From assembly GCF_040412425.1 (NCBI RefSeq), contig NC_089761.1, forward strand, positions 31,340,644-31,404,643: a stretch of DNA of 64,000 nt, written 5' to 3'. The notes beneath the pieces were generated by a model. It had not been told where the DNA came from. It searched no databases and was given only the letters and a program-made list of their open reading frames with translations. Source of the DNA: Macrobrachium rosenbergii (Eukaryota; Arthropoda; Malacostraca; Decapoda; Palaemonidae). Of the stretch, positions 11,278 through 22,850 are shown one piece after another. The number at the start of each line of letters is the position of its first letter. Positions within the stretch are counted from its first letter, which is position 1. A program made the position numbers and the translations under genes.

Positions 11278-11640
11278 GCCTTCGCCCCCGTAGGGGTGGT
11301 AGCGCCGTCAGTGCACCTCATGCGGTGCGCTGTAGGCGTTACTTAAGGTTCTTTGCAGCGCGTGCCTTCGGTCCCTAGTTGCTTCAACCCCTTCCGTTCT
11401 TTTTTACTGTACTTCCTTTCATATTCTCTTTCGTCCATCTTACTTTCCTTAACCCTCTCCTAACAATTGATTAATAGTGCAACTGCGAGGTTATCCTTCC
11501 TGTTACACCTTTCAAACCTTTTACTGTCAATTTCGGTTTCAGCGCTGAATGACTTCATAGGTCCCAGTGCTTTTGGCCTTTGGCCTAGATTCGACATCCA
11601 GTTCAATTCAATATTCAATTCAATTCAATTCAAGCCTTCG
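11278..11640 (+). mobile_element. S-family SINE-like repeat, nearly full length
   Basis: It runs from the CCCGTAGGGGTGGTAGCGCC head through GTGCACCTCATGCGGTGCGC, TTCTTTGCAGCG, GTTTCAGCGCTGAATGAC and GGTCCCAGTGC to TTTGGCCTAGATT. It ends in repeated AATTCA pentamer-type sequence (about 11605-11640). The terminal simple tail suggests this is the 3' end and that the element moved by retrotransposition. Confidence 0.85.
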
Positions 11641-11811
11641 CGTGTCCTTCATAATGCCTCCAGTGACGTCGGAGCTTCCGAACAGTTGCTAATAAACTGC
11701 GGTAAACTGCACAAACTTAAACTACACAAACTTACAGCAGTTTGGCCCACTTAACCGATTAGTCACAGAGAGGACGGGAGCTTCGGGAATTGTGTGGAGA
11801 GATAATGAGAA

Positions 11812-12360
11812 ACAAAGCACTATATCTCATGTGAAATCAAGTGAATATTAATGTTTTGAATTACTTTCTCGTACGTTTATCTTCATAGCAAAAGCAAAGA
11901 GAAACAAAGCACTGTATCAAGCGAATATTACTGTTTTAAATTAGCTTTTCGTACGTTGATCTTTATAGAAAAAGAGGAAATACTTTGAAATTTCGAAACT
12001 ATTTAGTGTATAATGCCAGTTTGTAAGGGAAACGCAACCACATCTCATATAACAACACGTGAATATTACTGTTTTAGATCAGTCTCATGTGCGTTTATCT
12101 TCATAGCAAAAACGAAAATACTTGCAAATTCAAAGCTGTTTAGTGTATAAAGCCTGTTATGTAGTTTAATGCCAGTTTGTATGATAAAAAATTGTTAATG
12201 AAACACAGAACTACAGTATATCTCATATGGCCAAACATGAATATTAATTTTTGAAAATTAGTTGCATGTACATTTATCTTCACAGCAAAAGCCAAAATAC
12301 TTGCAAATATAAGTCTTTTAGTCTGTAATACTTATTACAGAGTTTAATGTTAATTAAACT
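11812..12360. repeat. Degenerate ~190-bp tandem repeat, about three copies
   Basis: Each copy holds AACAAAGCACT/AACACAGAACT, CATATCTCATAT-type, GTGAATATTACTGTTTT-type, CGTTTATCTTCATAGCAAAA and TTTAGTGTATAATGCCAGTTTGTA-type words in the same order. Copies differ by many substitutions, so the array is old. Confidence 0.7.
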
Positions 12361-12483
12361 TCTATGTGGGTCTTTATACAGTAAAGAAATTTATAAACTT
12401 CCCTTACATGCAATAATATATAGTTAGTAAAGAAAAAATGCTGACAAATATTTTTAGCAGTGCCCAACTGTTTTTCTCACTTC

Positions 12484-12486
<3 letters not shown>

Positions 12487-12543
<57 letters not shown>

Positions 12544-12545
12544 TA
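12487..12545. repeat. (AT)n microsatellite
   Basis: Uninterrupted AT dinucleotides, with an ATATTTAT tail. Confidence 0.95.
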
Positions 12546-13200
12546 TTTATGTTTAAGTTATGATTTCACAAAAGCATATACTGTACATATCTAGACAGTA
12601 AACTAATTCATAAAATTCCCTTACGCTCAATGATAAATTGTGACCTTTTGATTGATATGATTAGAAATTTATGACGTAAAGCAAGTGCTTTGTTTTTAGA
12701 AGCCTGAAAACGAATAAACATTAGAGTCTACGATAAGGTCCCAACAACCTAAAACAGAATTGTAAATTCTTCTTCTTCTTATTCTTCTTCTCCTCCTCCA
12801 ATTTCCAACGTGAAATTGATAATGGCCCCCTTTCCCAACACTCCCTTGCCACCCCCCCTCCCTACGCATTCCATTACTCGATTAGTGCCAGGGGAACAGT
12901 TTCATTTTTGTTCCGTTTCGATTTTTTTTCTTTCTTTTTAGGTTCATGGATCTTTTTGTTAAGCTGTTTCTTCGACCTCTCATCTGTCTTCGGGTAATGA
13001 AGATAGGATGTAATGTTGTCTTCTTCTTCTTCCTCCTTTCTTCTTTCTTTCTTTCTTTATTTATTTATTTCATCGATTTCATCGGACACTCTTTATGCAT
13101 CGATGTGATTTACGTCTTGTTGATTTGTTTAACTTTAATGTCAGTCTATTTATTTTTACTTATCAAGCAAGCTTATTGACCTTTTTTTTTGCTTGCTCAG
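12546..13200. other. AT-rich single-copy DNA, no gene seen
   Basis: It includes short CTT (about 12768-12800) and TTCTT-rich tracts. The open frame near 12946-13179 is hydrophobic Phe/Leu-rich low complexity without a recognisable family. Confidence 0.5.
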
Positions 13201-13272
<72 letters not shown>

Positions 13273-13315
13273 TCCTCTAGGTGATATCCACAACCAACGG
13301 GGGTCACCTCTCCAA

Positions 13316-13363
<48 letters not shown>

Positions 13364-13384
13364 TATTATTATTATTATTATTAT

Positions 13385-13434
<50 letters not shown>
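13201..13434. repeat. (AAT)n, (AAT)n-(ATT)n inverted junction, then (ACT)n
   Basis: AAT triplets at 13201-13272 are followed by a 40-bp unique stretch. Then AAT triplets turn directly into ATT triplets (about 13314-13385), forming a perfect hairpin, and pass into ACT triplets to about 13434. Confidence 0.9.
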
Positions 13435-13435
<1 letters not shown>

Positions 13436-13781
13436 CAACATGAAAAGTAATGAGGATCGGGTACAAACTGCAATGTCATTTCCCAAAACTAGAACATTTT
13501 TTTATATAAATTATATCTTGTCCTTCAAAATGAACAGCCCTTCTTTGTAGAATTCCCTTTGTTATTATGATCAGTGATCTAGGAAACTTTCAGAAATCGA
13601 ACATCTCCGCTGACGGAATTCCCACTCATTAAAATATTAAAAAAAATATATAGATATTAAAAAAAAACCGCTAATATTAAAGTCCAGCGTATAATCAGAA
13701 GCAAATGTTTCGCGTTGTTTAAAATGCAATCGCCATAGAGTTCAAAGGAATTCCTTTCGTTTTTTATTGTAATAAGTAGGA
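13435..13781. other. AT-rich single-copy DNA, no gene seen
   Basis: No domain-bearing frame or repeat family is recognised. Confidence 0.5.
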
Positions 13782-14001
13782 ATGGAAGGGAATATAGATG
13801 CACTGGGACCTGTGACGTTATTCAGCCTGAAAGGGAAATTGACAGTAGAAAGGTTTGAAAGGTGTAACGGGGGGAAAACCTCAAAGCAGTTGCGCTGTGA
13901 ATCAATTGTTGGGAGAGGGTGCCAAGTAAGATGGAAGAGAGAGAACATGAATGGAGGTCAAGTAAAAGGAATGAAAGGGATTGCAGCTAGGGGCCGAAAG
14001 G
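13782..14001 (-). mobile_element. S-family repeat, fused to an FB fragment
   Basis: It holds the family blocks CACTGGGACCTGTGACGTTA, GAAAGGTGTAACGGGGGGAA, AATCAATTGTTGGGAGAGGG and GCAGCTAGGGGCCGAAAGG. Instead of the normal head it joins an FB fragment at about 14001. Confidence 0.85.
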
Positions 14002-14112
14002 ACGAGACCACCGAAAGATAGATCTATTTTCGGCAGCCTCGATTATACGCTGTAGCGGCTGTACAGAAAACTCGATTGCGCCGAAGAAACTTCGGCGCAT
14101 TTTTTGCTTGTT
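14002..14112 (-). mobile_element. FB hairpin repeat, partial
   Basis: GAGACCACCGAAAGATAGAT, CTGTAGCGGCTGTACAGAAA and the GCGCCGAAGAAACTTCGGCG palindrome are all present. The remaining ~300 bp of the family is absent. Confidence 0.9.
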
Positions 14113-14356
14113 TCAGTCAGAATTACTTAAAGGTTTTTTCATTTAAATTACTGACAAAACGTCCATTCCGAACTATACTCAGGTGTTCCAACAAGGCCTG
14201 AAACTGGGTTCGTGAATCCTGTCGTTGTGAATATCATTAACAAATACGACCAATTACTCAGCTACACACAAAAGGCTGAGTCTATTGGAGGATCCTCATT
14301 GCATATCTCGCTATACAATGCAGCCGCGCCAGATTGAACGTCATTGAAACTGCCTT
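14113..14356. other. Single-copy DNA, no gene seen
   Basis: No repeat or coding signature was recognised. Confidence 0.4.
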
Positions 14357-14431
14357 GTTATGTACAGATGTTCTGGAGGTTTCAGCGAATACCAAGATCA
14401 TGTATTCGTAAGGTAATTATCTGATTTTTTT

Positions 14432-14483
<52 letters not shown>

Positions 14484-14558
14484 CGCAAACACCTATACCG
14501 ATATTCTGGAGGTTCCCGCGAATACCAAGTTCATGTACTCGTAAGGTGATTATCTGAT

Positions 14559-14637
<79 letters not shown>

Positions 14638-14710
14638 CACCTATGCAGATATTCTGGGGGTTCCAGCGAATACCAAGTTCACGTATTCGTATGGTAATTA
14701 ACTGAATTTT

Positions 14711-14772
<62 letters not shown>
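14357..14772. repeat. Compound tandem array: ~78-bp spacer plus (CT)n, three spacers
   Basis: Spacers at about 14357-14433, 14485-14563 and 14637-14715 share GATATTCTGGAGGTTCC, CGAATACCAAGTTCA and AGGTAATTATCTGATTTTTT. CT tracts follow each one. Confidence 0.9.
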
Positions 14773-14773
<1 letters not shown>

Positions 14774-14819
14774 ACGCAAACACCTAAAACACCTATCCAC
14801 ACACATAACTACCTTTAGA

Positions 14820-15310
14820 GTGCGTAAACGCACTCCAGTTCCCCAAACGGTTGAAGGGCATCGGGTATACCGCTCCGCATAATGAAGCCCGTGTCTTGAC
14901 CCAAACTGGAAGCGCCGCAGCCCGGCGCAAGCCTCCCCGTGTTTACATGTGTAAGGCTCTCCGGCGTTTGGGTCCGAGATTAATGCAATTTCCAGCCGTC
15001 ATTTGTTCGGAGCGCGGCCCATTGTGCGCGTTTCCAGGGACCCTTTTGTTGCAGGATGAAGGATCTAGTCCAAACCCAACTCGGGAGGTAATTAACCGTT
15101 CGCTTTATGTAATAAAACTGCTTTTGTCTGGGGGAAACTTCATGCAGCAATTAATCTGGCTTTTCGGGGGCTGCGAAAAACGGGCGAACGACCACCTCCA
15201 GCAAGCGCTGCTTTCGGGTTGCTTCCTTAATTTGCATGAATTGGGGTACAATTACCATTAATAATATCGCAGGACCCGCTAATATCCGCCCGGTGAAAAG
15301 TATTTCTGAA
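14820..15310. promoter_or_regulatory. GC-richer single-copy island, candidate conserved noncoding element
   Basis: In contrast to its surroundings this stretch is complex, about half GC and free of repeats. It holds GTAATTAACCG, TTTATGTAATAAAA, a POU/octamer-like ATTTGCATGAATT (near 15230-15242) and CAATTACCATTAATAA, a density of homeodomain-type cores typical of developmental enhancers. A 136-codon frame crosses it (14851-15261) but matches no family I know. The regulatory role is inference only. Confidence 0.3.
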
Positions 15311-15690
15311 CTTCTGTGTCAACGGGGAACGGAACTCGTACCATAAACAAAAGCGATAAGTGATGCGCCATAATTGCAGGCTCGCGGAAAGTAAAATAAT
15401 ATTGCGTGTTTTAAAGTTACCTGACGGCTTTACGAAATAAGCTTAAATGGTGTAACAGTTTTGAAAACTTGGAGTATAATCGCTATTCATTACGTGATAA
15501 AAAGTTGTAGAATTCCCCACAACTTTCTGAAACATACATTACTGCGTACGTTTGACTATTATGTCGGTGGGGATGAATATTATTGAAAATTCTGGAGTGA
15601 AATTGTTACTTTTAATGCCGCAAATTCATTCCATACAAGTGCGTGCACAAATGTGTATTTTATACCAATACACACACTCTCTCACACTCA
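15311..15690. other. AT-rich single-copy DNA, no gene seen
   Basis: No recognisable coding frame or repeat. Confidence 0.4.
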
Positions 15691-15696
15691 TATCTG

Positions 15697-15699
<3 letters not shown>

Positions 15700-15773
<74 letters not shown>

Positions 15774-15907
15774 GCATACATATGTATAAATATATATATA
15801 CATTCATAAATATATACATGCATAAATACATATATATACACATCCACACGCACACACATATACAGTATATATGCATATTTATACATATATATATAATATA
15901 TATATAA

Positions 15908-15990
<83 letters not shown>
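15700..15990. repeat. (AT)n with ACAC/ATAC interruptions
   Basis: Two pure AT tracts (about 15700-15770 and 15921-15987) flank a degenerate AT/CA-rich stretch. Tyr-Ile frames are artefacts. Confidence 0.95.
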
Positions 15991-16117
15991 CACGTTCATA
16001 ACCAAACATTCAACAGACTAGTAGTGCCCGCTAATAACATGAAGGTTGTCCCAATCACCAACCACACGCTAATTTGGCGGCGCACCAGACGCTGCTAATC
16101 ACCAGACCTTGATAATA

Positions 16118-16172
16118 TAACAATAATAATAATAATAATAATAAGAATATAATAATAACAATAATAACAATC
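16118..16172. repeat. (AAT)n, imperfect
   Basis: AAT triplets with AAC interruptions. Confidence 0.85.
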
Positions 16173-16350
16173 GTGTAATTTCCCTCAAATCGAAGACTAC
16201 TTTCTTTTCCTCCTTCCGTGATGGAAAGAGGCGTTTCAACATGGCCGCTATTCCCACACAAAACTGGGACACATATTATAGCAGCGCTTATGAAGGCAAC
16301 TTCAAGCAATTGGGGCGGGTGATCTGGCATGCGCAATAACTTTGCTTGGA
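16173..16350. other. Single-copy spacer, no gene seen
   Basis: Between trinucleotide and CT tracts; nothing recognised. Confidence 0.4.
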
Positions 16351-16351
16351 T

Positions 16352-16395
<44 letters not shown>

Positions 16396-16471
16396 AGAAT
16401 ACAACTTTCTCTCTCTCTTTCAACAGAATGCAACCTTCTCTGTCTCTCTCTCTTTCTCTCAATAGAATACA

Positions 16472-16522
<51 letters not shown>

Positions 16523-16555
16523 AGAATGCATTTTTCTCTCTCTCAACAGAATACA

Positions 16556-16602
<47 letters not shown>

Positions 16603-16614
16603 AGAGTACGAACT

Positions 16615-16679
<65 letters not shown>

Positions 16680-16716
16680 AGAATACAGCTTTCTATCTCT
16701 CTTTCAACAGAACGCA

Positions 16717-16768
<52 letters not shown>

Positions 16769-16776
16769 AGAGTACT

Positions 16777-16831
<55 letters not shown>

Positions 16832-16962
16832 AGAATACAGCTTTCTATCTCTCTTTCAACAGAACGCAACCTTCTCTGTCTCTCTCTGTCTCTCTCTCTC
16901 TTTGTTTCTCTCTCTCAATAGAATACAATCTTCTCTCTCACAACAAAATACAACCTCTTCTC

Positions 16963-17004
<42 letters not shown>

Positions 17005-17021
17005 AACAGAATACAACTTTC

Positions 17022-17102
<81 letters not shown>
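16350..17102. repeat. Compound tandem array: (CT)n plus short CAACAGAATACAA spacers
   Basis: At least ten CT tracts are separated by 15-25-base spacers of the type CAATAGAATACAACTTTCT or CAACAGAACGCAACCTTCT. A longer block, from CAATAGAATACAGCTTTC to the next AACGCAACCT, is itself duplicated near 16676 and 16827, so the array has higher-order structure. Confidence 0.9.
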
Positions 17103-17103
<1 letters not shown>

Positions 17104-17760
17104 GTGGCTCGTTAGGAGGACGCTTTCTCTCCGTCGAAATAGACCTCTCGATATCAACATAGGCTGTGTGTTTTTGTATGTTTGTGCTACTGGGCGCGAC
17201 GCCATATTGGAAAGCGGCAAAGTCCATTGGTAGCAATGTTAACAGTGACGTTGGTGGTGATAGTGATATGGTGATTGCATTTATGACGATGCATCTTGGT
17301 TGGTGTGATCATGGCATCATATGTAGCAATGAAATAGTTTCGATAGTTATGATGATGGCACATAAACAATAAATTAAGTTTAAGAATGATAATGACAGAG
17401 TATTTAACAATGTCATTGTTTTGATAGTGATGATGCTAAAAAAATAACAATACAATATCAGTAAAAAAAGGTATATAACAATAAAGAAATTTTGTGTATA
17501 TTACACCAGCATAATATAATATAATATAACATAATACAATATAAAAAGTAATTACTATGAAGTATCCAATCCTATTTGACATAGTCAGTATTCTTTTAAG
17601 GTGAATTGACTGACACAAGATTAAGTAAGATTGTGACTTATCTGGCGTCACAGTGACAATGGTCAATGACCAGATTACATCATAAGATGTCTTTATAGAA
17701 AAGTGATTAAAGGGAAACATGAAAAACCTTTCCTTCAGAGAACTCTTTAAAAGTGTATGT
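17103..17760. other. Low-complexity GATG/ATA-rich DNA, no gene seen
   Basis: GTGATGATG-type and ATAATATAAT-type degenerate simple sequence; no gene. Confidence 0.5.
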
Positions 17761-17768
17761 TTTTTTTT

Positions 17769-18199
17769 TTAGTTTTCTGTAAAAGAAAACTATTGCGCCG
17801 GCTTTGTCTGTCCGTCCGCACTTTATTCTGTCTGCACTTTTTTCTCTCCGTACTTTTTCTGTCCGCCCTCACATCTCAATATCTACTGAGGCTAGAGGGC
17901 TGCAAATTGGTATGTTGGTCATCCACCCTCTAATCATCAAACATACCAAATTGCAGCCCTCTAGCCTCAGTAGTTTTTATTTCATTTAAGGTTAAAGTTA
18001 GCCATAATCGTGCTTCTGGCAACGGTATAGGATAGGCCACCACGGGGCCTTCGTTAAAGTTTATGGGTCGCGGCTCCTACAGCATTATACCGAGACCACC
18101 GAAAGATAGCTCTATCTTCGGTGGCCTTGATTATACGCTGTAGCGGCTGTACAGAAAACTCGATTGCTCCGACGAAACTTCGGCGCATTTTTTACTTGA
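17769..18199 (-). mobile_element. FB hairpin repeat, full length
   Basis: It reads AGTTTTCTGTAAAAGAAAAC, CCGGCTTTGTCTGTCCGTCC, two GCACTTTTTTCTGTC-type units and the long hairpin (GAGGCTAGAGGGCTGCAAAT against its complement, about 17886-17972). GACCACCGAAAGATAGCTCT and the ACGAAACTTCGGCGC end follow. Confidence 0.95.
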
Positions 18200-18234
18200 C
18201 AATACGAGCGGCAACCTAATCTCTTTTTGTAGCC

Positions 18235-18440
18235 CAAGGTCGAGGAGACAAGGAAGAGAAGGTGTTATAAGCCTCAAGAAAACGGAAGCAGGGAGTGAAT
18301 TCCAAAGCTTTGTAGTAAGATGGGAAAGAAGCTCTGGCGTTCATTTCTTATTCTGAGTACAATACGGCAAGCATAAATAACATTTGACCAACATTGATTT
18401 TGAAAAATAGAGGAAGGATGAAATAAAAAAAAATTATTTA
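18235..18440. mobile_element. Possible fragment of a third dispersed family
   Basis: AAAACGGAAGCAGGGAGTGAATTCCAAAGC resembles GAAAGCAGGAAGAGAGTTCCCAATACT near 62107. This suggests a dispersed retroelement remnant. The match is short, so this is tentative. Confidence 0.3.
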
Positions 18441-18703
18441 AAAGAATAGATTAAAAATAAAAGATTTTTGACGCCTCTCTCGTGAACGAAAAACACTGGC
18501 CTCAGAAACAATTACCTAGACAGGGAACTTTTTCCTTTTTTTCCCACAGACTTTTTTTATTTTATTTTTTTTTTACCAAAAATGGTTATGAAGAAAAACG
18601 GGCGTAACTTCAAAGTGGCTATTAGCGGAGTTAAAATAAGTTACTTACGGTTCTGGAACTTCGCGTAGAAGTCTGGAAGATTTTCGCAGAGCCTAGCAAC
18701 ATT

Positions 18704-18705
<2 letters not shown>

Positions 18706-18775
<70 letters not shown>

Positions 18776-18842
18776 TTTTTTATAGATACTAGGAAATATA
18801 AAATAATATTTTCCAAGTAGAATTCATGTCGTGAATGAAATA

Positions 18843-18905
<63 letters not shown>

Positions 18906-18971
18906 ATAAATACTAGGAAATATAAAAAAACATTTTCCAAGTAGAATTCATGTCGTGAATGAAATAAAACT

Positions 18972-19043
<72 letters not shown>

Positions 19044-19108
19044 TTTCCTAGATATTAGGAAATATACAATAATATTTTCCAAGTAGAATTCATGTCGTGA
19101 ATGAAATA

Positions 19109-19182
<74 letters not shown>

Positions 19183-19248
19183 TTTTCCTAGATATTAGGA
19201 AATATACAATAATATTTTCCAAGTAGAATTCATGCAGTAAATGAAATA

Positions 19249-19327
<79 letters not shown>

Positions 19328-19398
19328 TTTTCTAGATATTATTAAATATACAATAATGTTTCCCAAGTAGAATTCGTGTAGTAAATGAAATAAAACTG
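18706..19398. repeat. Compound tandem array: ~75-bp spacer plus (GA)n, five spacers
   Basis: GA tracts at about 18706-18771, 18848-18898, 18973-19038, 19114-19178 and 19255-19321 alternate with spacers. The spacers share TATTAGGAAATATACAATAA, TTTTCCAAGTAGAATTCATG and GAATGAAATAAAACTG. Confidence 0.95.
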
Positions 19399-19399
19399 A

Positions 19400-20254
19400 A
19401 AAAATAAAAGAATAAATGTGAAAAAAAAAATCAGTAATGCAAAAATAACCGCGAGATGAGAAACGTCCAGCCAAGAAAAAAGTAAGAACATGCAAAGACC
19501 TAAAAACGAAAGACAGGAGAAAAAAAATATAAAATAAAAGCAAAGGACACCACAAAAATGAAACAGAAAATGCCTAAAAAAGAAGAGAAACCGATAACGG
19601 GGGCTCAGACGAATTCAAAACAGAAGTAGAAGATAATCTGAAGAGAAAGATAACGTGCAATAACTCAGGCTCAGAAGCAGAGTGGAAATGAAAACACAAA
19701 AAGATGGAATAACAGAACAACACTGAATCAACCAAAGGGTCAGGGGAGAAAAGCAGGCGAAAGAAAAGAAAGAGAGACAAAAGAAAAACTGAAATAAAAG
19801 GAGAATGGGAAAGTGGAGAATATCATTAACACTTAAAAAGGGAGACGAAAGTATAGAGCGTAGGAAAGGAGGGAGTGATGAAATATGAAAATAAACTAAA
19901 CAAAGACGTGCAAACAGCAGGGAAAAATATAGAAATACATAAGAAATATGGATTTTATATTAAAAAAAAACAGTGTATATTAATATACAATATCTATCAC
20001 GACCTGGAAGAAAAAGAAGGAATAAAAATAGCGAATCAAAAGGAATATCTTGAAACGATAAAAAAGAATATTCACTCAAATTTGAAAAAAAGAGTATGAC
20101 AGAGAATTCACACTTCAGAATAATGAGCAAATGTGACCCATTTAATTAATGCAGGCGGTTGTAGCAAAAATATTTATTGGGAAAACATATTGGAAGGGAG
20201 TATCAATGCAAGCAATATAGAGTAGGGTGGAGGTAATTAACATAAATGTACACC
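19400..20254. other. A-rich single-copy DNA, no gene seen
   Basis: The sequence is strongly A-biased on this strand (AAAGAAGAGAAACC-like). Open frames such as 19875-20099 are Lys/Asn-rich low complexity without a recognised domain. Confidence 0.5.
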
Positions 20255-20264
20255 TAACGTGAGT

Positions 20265-20535
20265 ATGTGCATCGGGGGGAATTGGAACGGGAATTGGAAT
20301 ATAAAATTTAGGTCAATGACCAAGGGGTCATTCGGCGTTGAAAATAACGTTGAAACAACTGTTGCGGGAGGGTGGAAAGCAAGATGGAAGAAAGAGAATA
20401 TGAAAGGAGGTAGAGTAAAAGGAACGGCAGGAGTTGCAGCTAGGGACCGAAGGCACGCTGCAAAGAACCTTAGGTAATGCCTACAGTGCACAGCGTGAGG
20501 TGCACTGACGACACTACCTCCCTACGGGGACATTA
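20265..20535 (-). mobile_element. S-family SINE-like repeat, nearly full length
   Basis: From the GGAATTGGAATATAAAATTTAGG tail side through GGGTGGAAAGCAAGATGGAA, GAGTTGCAGCTAGGGACCGA and GTAATGCCTACAGTGCACAG to GTGAGGTGCACTGACG and the CCCTACGGGG head. Confidence 0.85.
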
Positions 20536-20568
20536 GGAGTGAGAGAACGATAAAGATGGCTGAAATTA

Positions 20569-20569
<1 letters not shown>

Positions 20570-20665
<96 letters not shown>
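20570..20665. repeat. (AAC)n then (AAT)n
   Basis: AAC triplets pass directly into AAT triplets. Confidence 0.95.
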
Positions 20666-20667
<2 letters not shown>

Positions 20668-21650
20668 CCTCATTTCCATACTTTAGTTTACAGTGGATTT
20701 TACGTTTCCTGCATAATACAGAAACGAAATCAACAAATTCTCAAGTGATACAATAATATATCAAATTAAAACCGCCTTCTAAAGGGAGAGATAAGGAACA
20801 GATAAAGTAGATTTTCATAGACATGGAAAAGTGAGATAAGCCTACCCAACACACACACACCAGAGAAAGGAAGAAGAGAAAGTGAAGAAAGTCAGAAAGG
20901 CTACATGACAGCCTTTCAGCAAACAGTTTCGGTGCGCGGAGATACGAGGTAATTGCCTACCCGCAGGAGACAGAAATTAGCGCCAAGGCTAATTTCCTGT
21001 TATCCCCAAGGATGAGACGCTGAATATCAGCTATTACTCAGGTGCAGACAAGGGAATGAAGATGGAAAGAGCAACTTTACGAGGAAGGCGATGGAGAAAT
21101 AATAGGAGGATTACTTGGTGAGGAGAGGCACGAAGGAAATAAGAAGACTGCCTGTATTACATCTAGAAATGAAAGAAGAAGAATAGGATAATTCGTTAAC
21201 TTGTATTAAAGGAGCACTCAGAAGAATTACTTTGGATGTTCAATGTTTATTCCTTCTGTAAAAAAAAAAAAATTAATATTAAAAGAATAACACAGTAATA
21301 TATATGCAAAGACATTTTTTTTCCATCTGAGAGACTACTAGCTTATGGAATACATTCATATTTAATATGCAGTCAAGTTGTTTTTCTGAACCCGGTCGAT
21401 GGAAAAAATGTGGAAACATGAAAGATATTCACAGATGTTTGAAAAAGGCGAGAGCTACAATGATTGCCAATGCTTTCAGAGTCAAATATTAAAACTGGGT
21501 CGGCCTTTCTTGATAATTCCTTTTTTTTTTGCCAACTTTCTTTCTCTTTATCTTCTGCCTTGATGCCGGAATATTTTCTTCATAAATATTTATGCCAACA
21601 GCATCGTGGGATTTTTATCTATAATTCCTCCAAGTGGTGGTATCCTCTGC
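20666..21650. other. Single-copy DNA, no gene seen
   Basis: The stretch 20900-21045 is more complex than the rest and holds an inverted pair ATTAGC...GCTAAT around GCCAAG (AATTAGCGCCAAGGCTAATT). No coding frame is recognised. Confidence 0.5.
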
Positions 21651-21651
21651 T

Positions 21652-22052
21652 TTGAGTTTTCTGTAAAAGAAAACTATTGTGCCGGCTTTGTCTGTCCGTC
21701 CGCACTTTTTTCTCTCCGCGCTTTTTTTGGCCGCCCTCGGGTCTTAGAACACTATAGCTGAGGGCTACAAGTGGTGTTGATCATCCACCTCCAATCATGA
21801 CACATACCAAATTGCAGCCCTCCCAGCTCAGTAGTTTTTATTTATTTAAGTTTAAAGTTAGCTATAATCGTGCTTCTGGCAACGATAGGATATGCCACCA
21901 CCAGGTGGTTAAAGTTTCATGGGTCGTGGCTCATACAGTTATGATCGAGACCACTGGAAGATAGATCCATTTTCGGTGGCCTTGATTATACACTGTAGCG
22001 GCTGTACAGAAAACTCGTTGCAATTGAAAAACTTCGCGCATTTTTTTACTTG
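21652..22052 (-). mobile_element. FB hairpin repeat, full length, diverged
   Basis: AGTTTTCTGTAAAAGAAAAC head, GCACTTTTTTCTCTCCGCGC units, the internal hairpin near 21760-21840, CCACTGGAAGATAGATCCAT and a GAAAAACTTCGCGCATTTTT end. More substitutions than in other copies. Confidence 0.9.
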
Positions 22053-22224
22053 TTATCTGTAGTCTTAATTCCTTCAAAGGGTGATATCTTATCTTTATTT
22101 TTTTTTTATATATAAAATTGTGGTTATAAGGTAGACCATCACTGGTTGACTTTGTAGCAAATTTCCACAAGGTTTGTTTCAGTGGCAGATCATTCACTGT
22201 AATCCTGAGGTATTTGATAAGTTG

Positions 22225-22850
22225 CATATCCACCTCAGTAAGTAACAGTATCCCTATTCTGTTCAGTTACGTAAAATTGTTACTGGGATGTTTCTGATGT
22301 TGTCCAGTAAGCCCAGTATCCCTGTGCTGTACAATTGTGTTAAAATTATTAGCAGTGTATTCCTGATGTTGATCACAGTAAGCCCAGTATCCCTAGTTTG
22401 TTCAATTGTGTAAAATTATTAGCGTTATGTTCTGATGTTGACCGCAAATGAGTCCAGTATCCCCAAAAGGTTCCAGTCGTGCAAAAATTGTTGCAGGATG
22501 TTTCTGATGTTGGGCACAGTAAGTCCGGTACCCCTATGCTGTTCAATTGCGTAAAATTGTTACTGGGATGATTCTGATGTTCTCCAGTAAGTCCAGTATC
22601 CCTGTACTGTACAATTGTGTTACAATTATTAGTGAGGTGTTTCTGATGTTGACCACAATACTCCCCTAAAATGGAAAACTGCTGTATCTGTAAAATCAGC
22701 AGTCAGACAGGGGAAAACTGCCGTATCTACCATTTTTTCCCAGTTTTGTATTTTTGCAGATATTGCAGTCTTCCATTTCAGGGCAGAATCAGTCCAGTAT
22801 CCCTATCCTGTTCAGTTGTGTAAAGTTATTACCGGGATGTTTCTGTTGAT
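22225..22850 (+). repeat. ~70-bp minisatellite, about seven units
   Basis: Units start CCAGTATCCCT(A/G)T and continue with CTGTTCAATTGTGTAAAATT, TTAC(T/A)GGGATG and TTTCTGATGTTG-type blocks. The last interval is enlarged by an inserted foldback sequence at 22663-22785. Confidence 0.85.
22663..22785. mobile_element. Short foldback (MITE-like) insertion in the minisatellite
   Basis: The left end CCCCTAAAATGGAAAACTGC is the reverse complement, with few mismatches, of the right end GCAGTCTTCCATTTCAGGG. The inner parts CTGTATCTGTAAAAT and TTTTTGCAGATATTGCAG also pair. The surrounding minisatellite unit resumes on both sides, so the ~120 bp looks inserted. The target duplication is unclear. Confidence 0.55.

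Noticed and set aside
13193..13486. Poly-Asn/Ile/Ser/Tyr frames
   Set aside because: Translations of AAT/ATT/ACT triplet tracts.
14851..15261. 136-codon frame as a gene
   Set aside because: It has no recognised domain, no exon signals and no codon pattern I can defend. I keep the region only as a candidate noncoding element.
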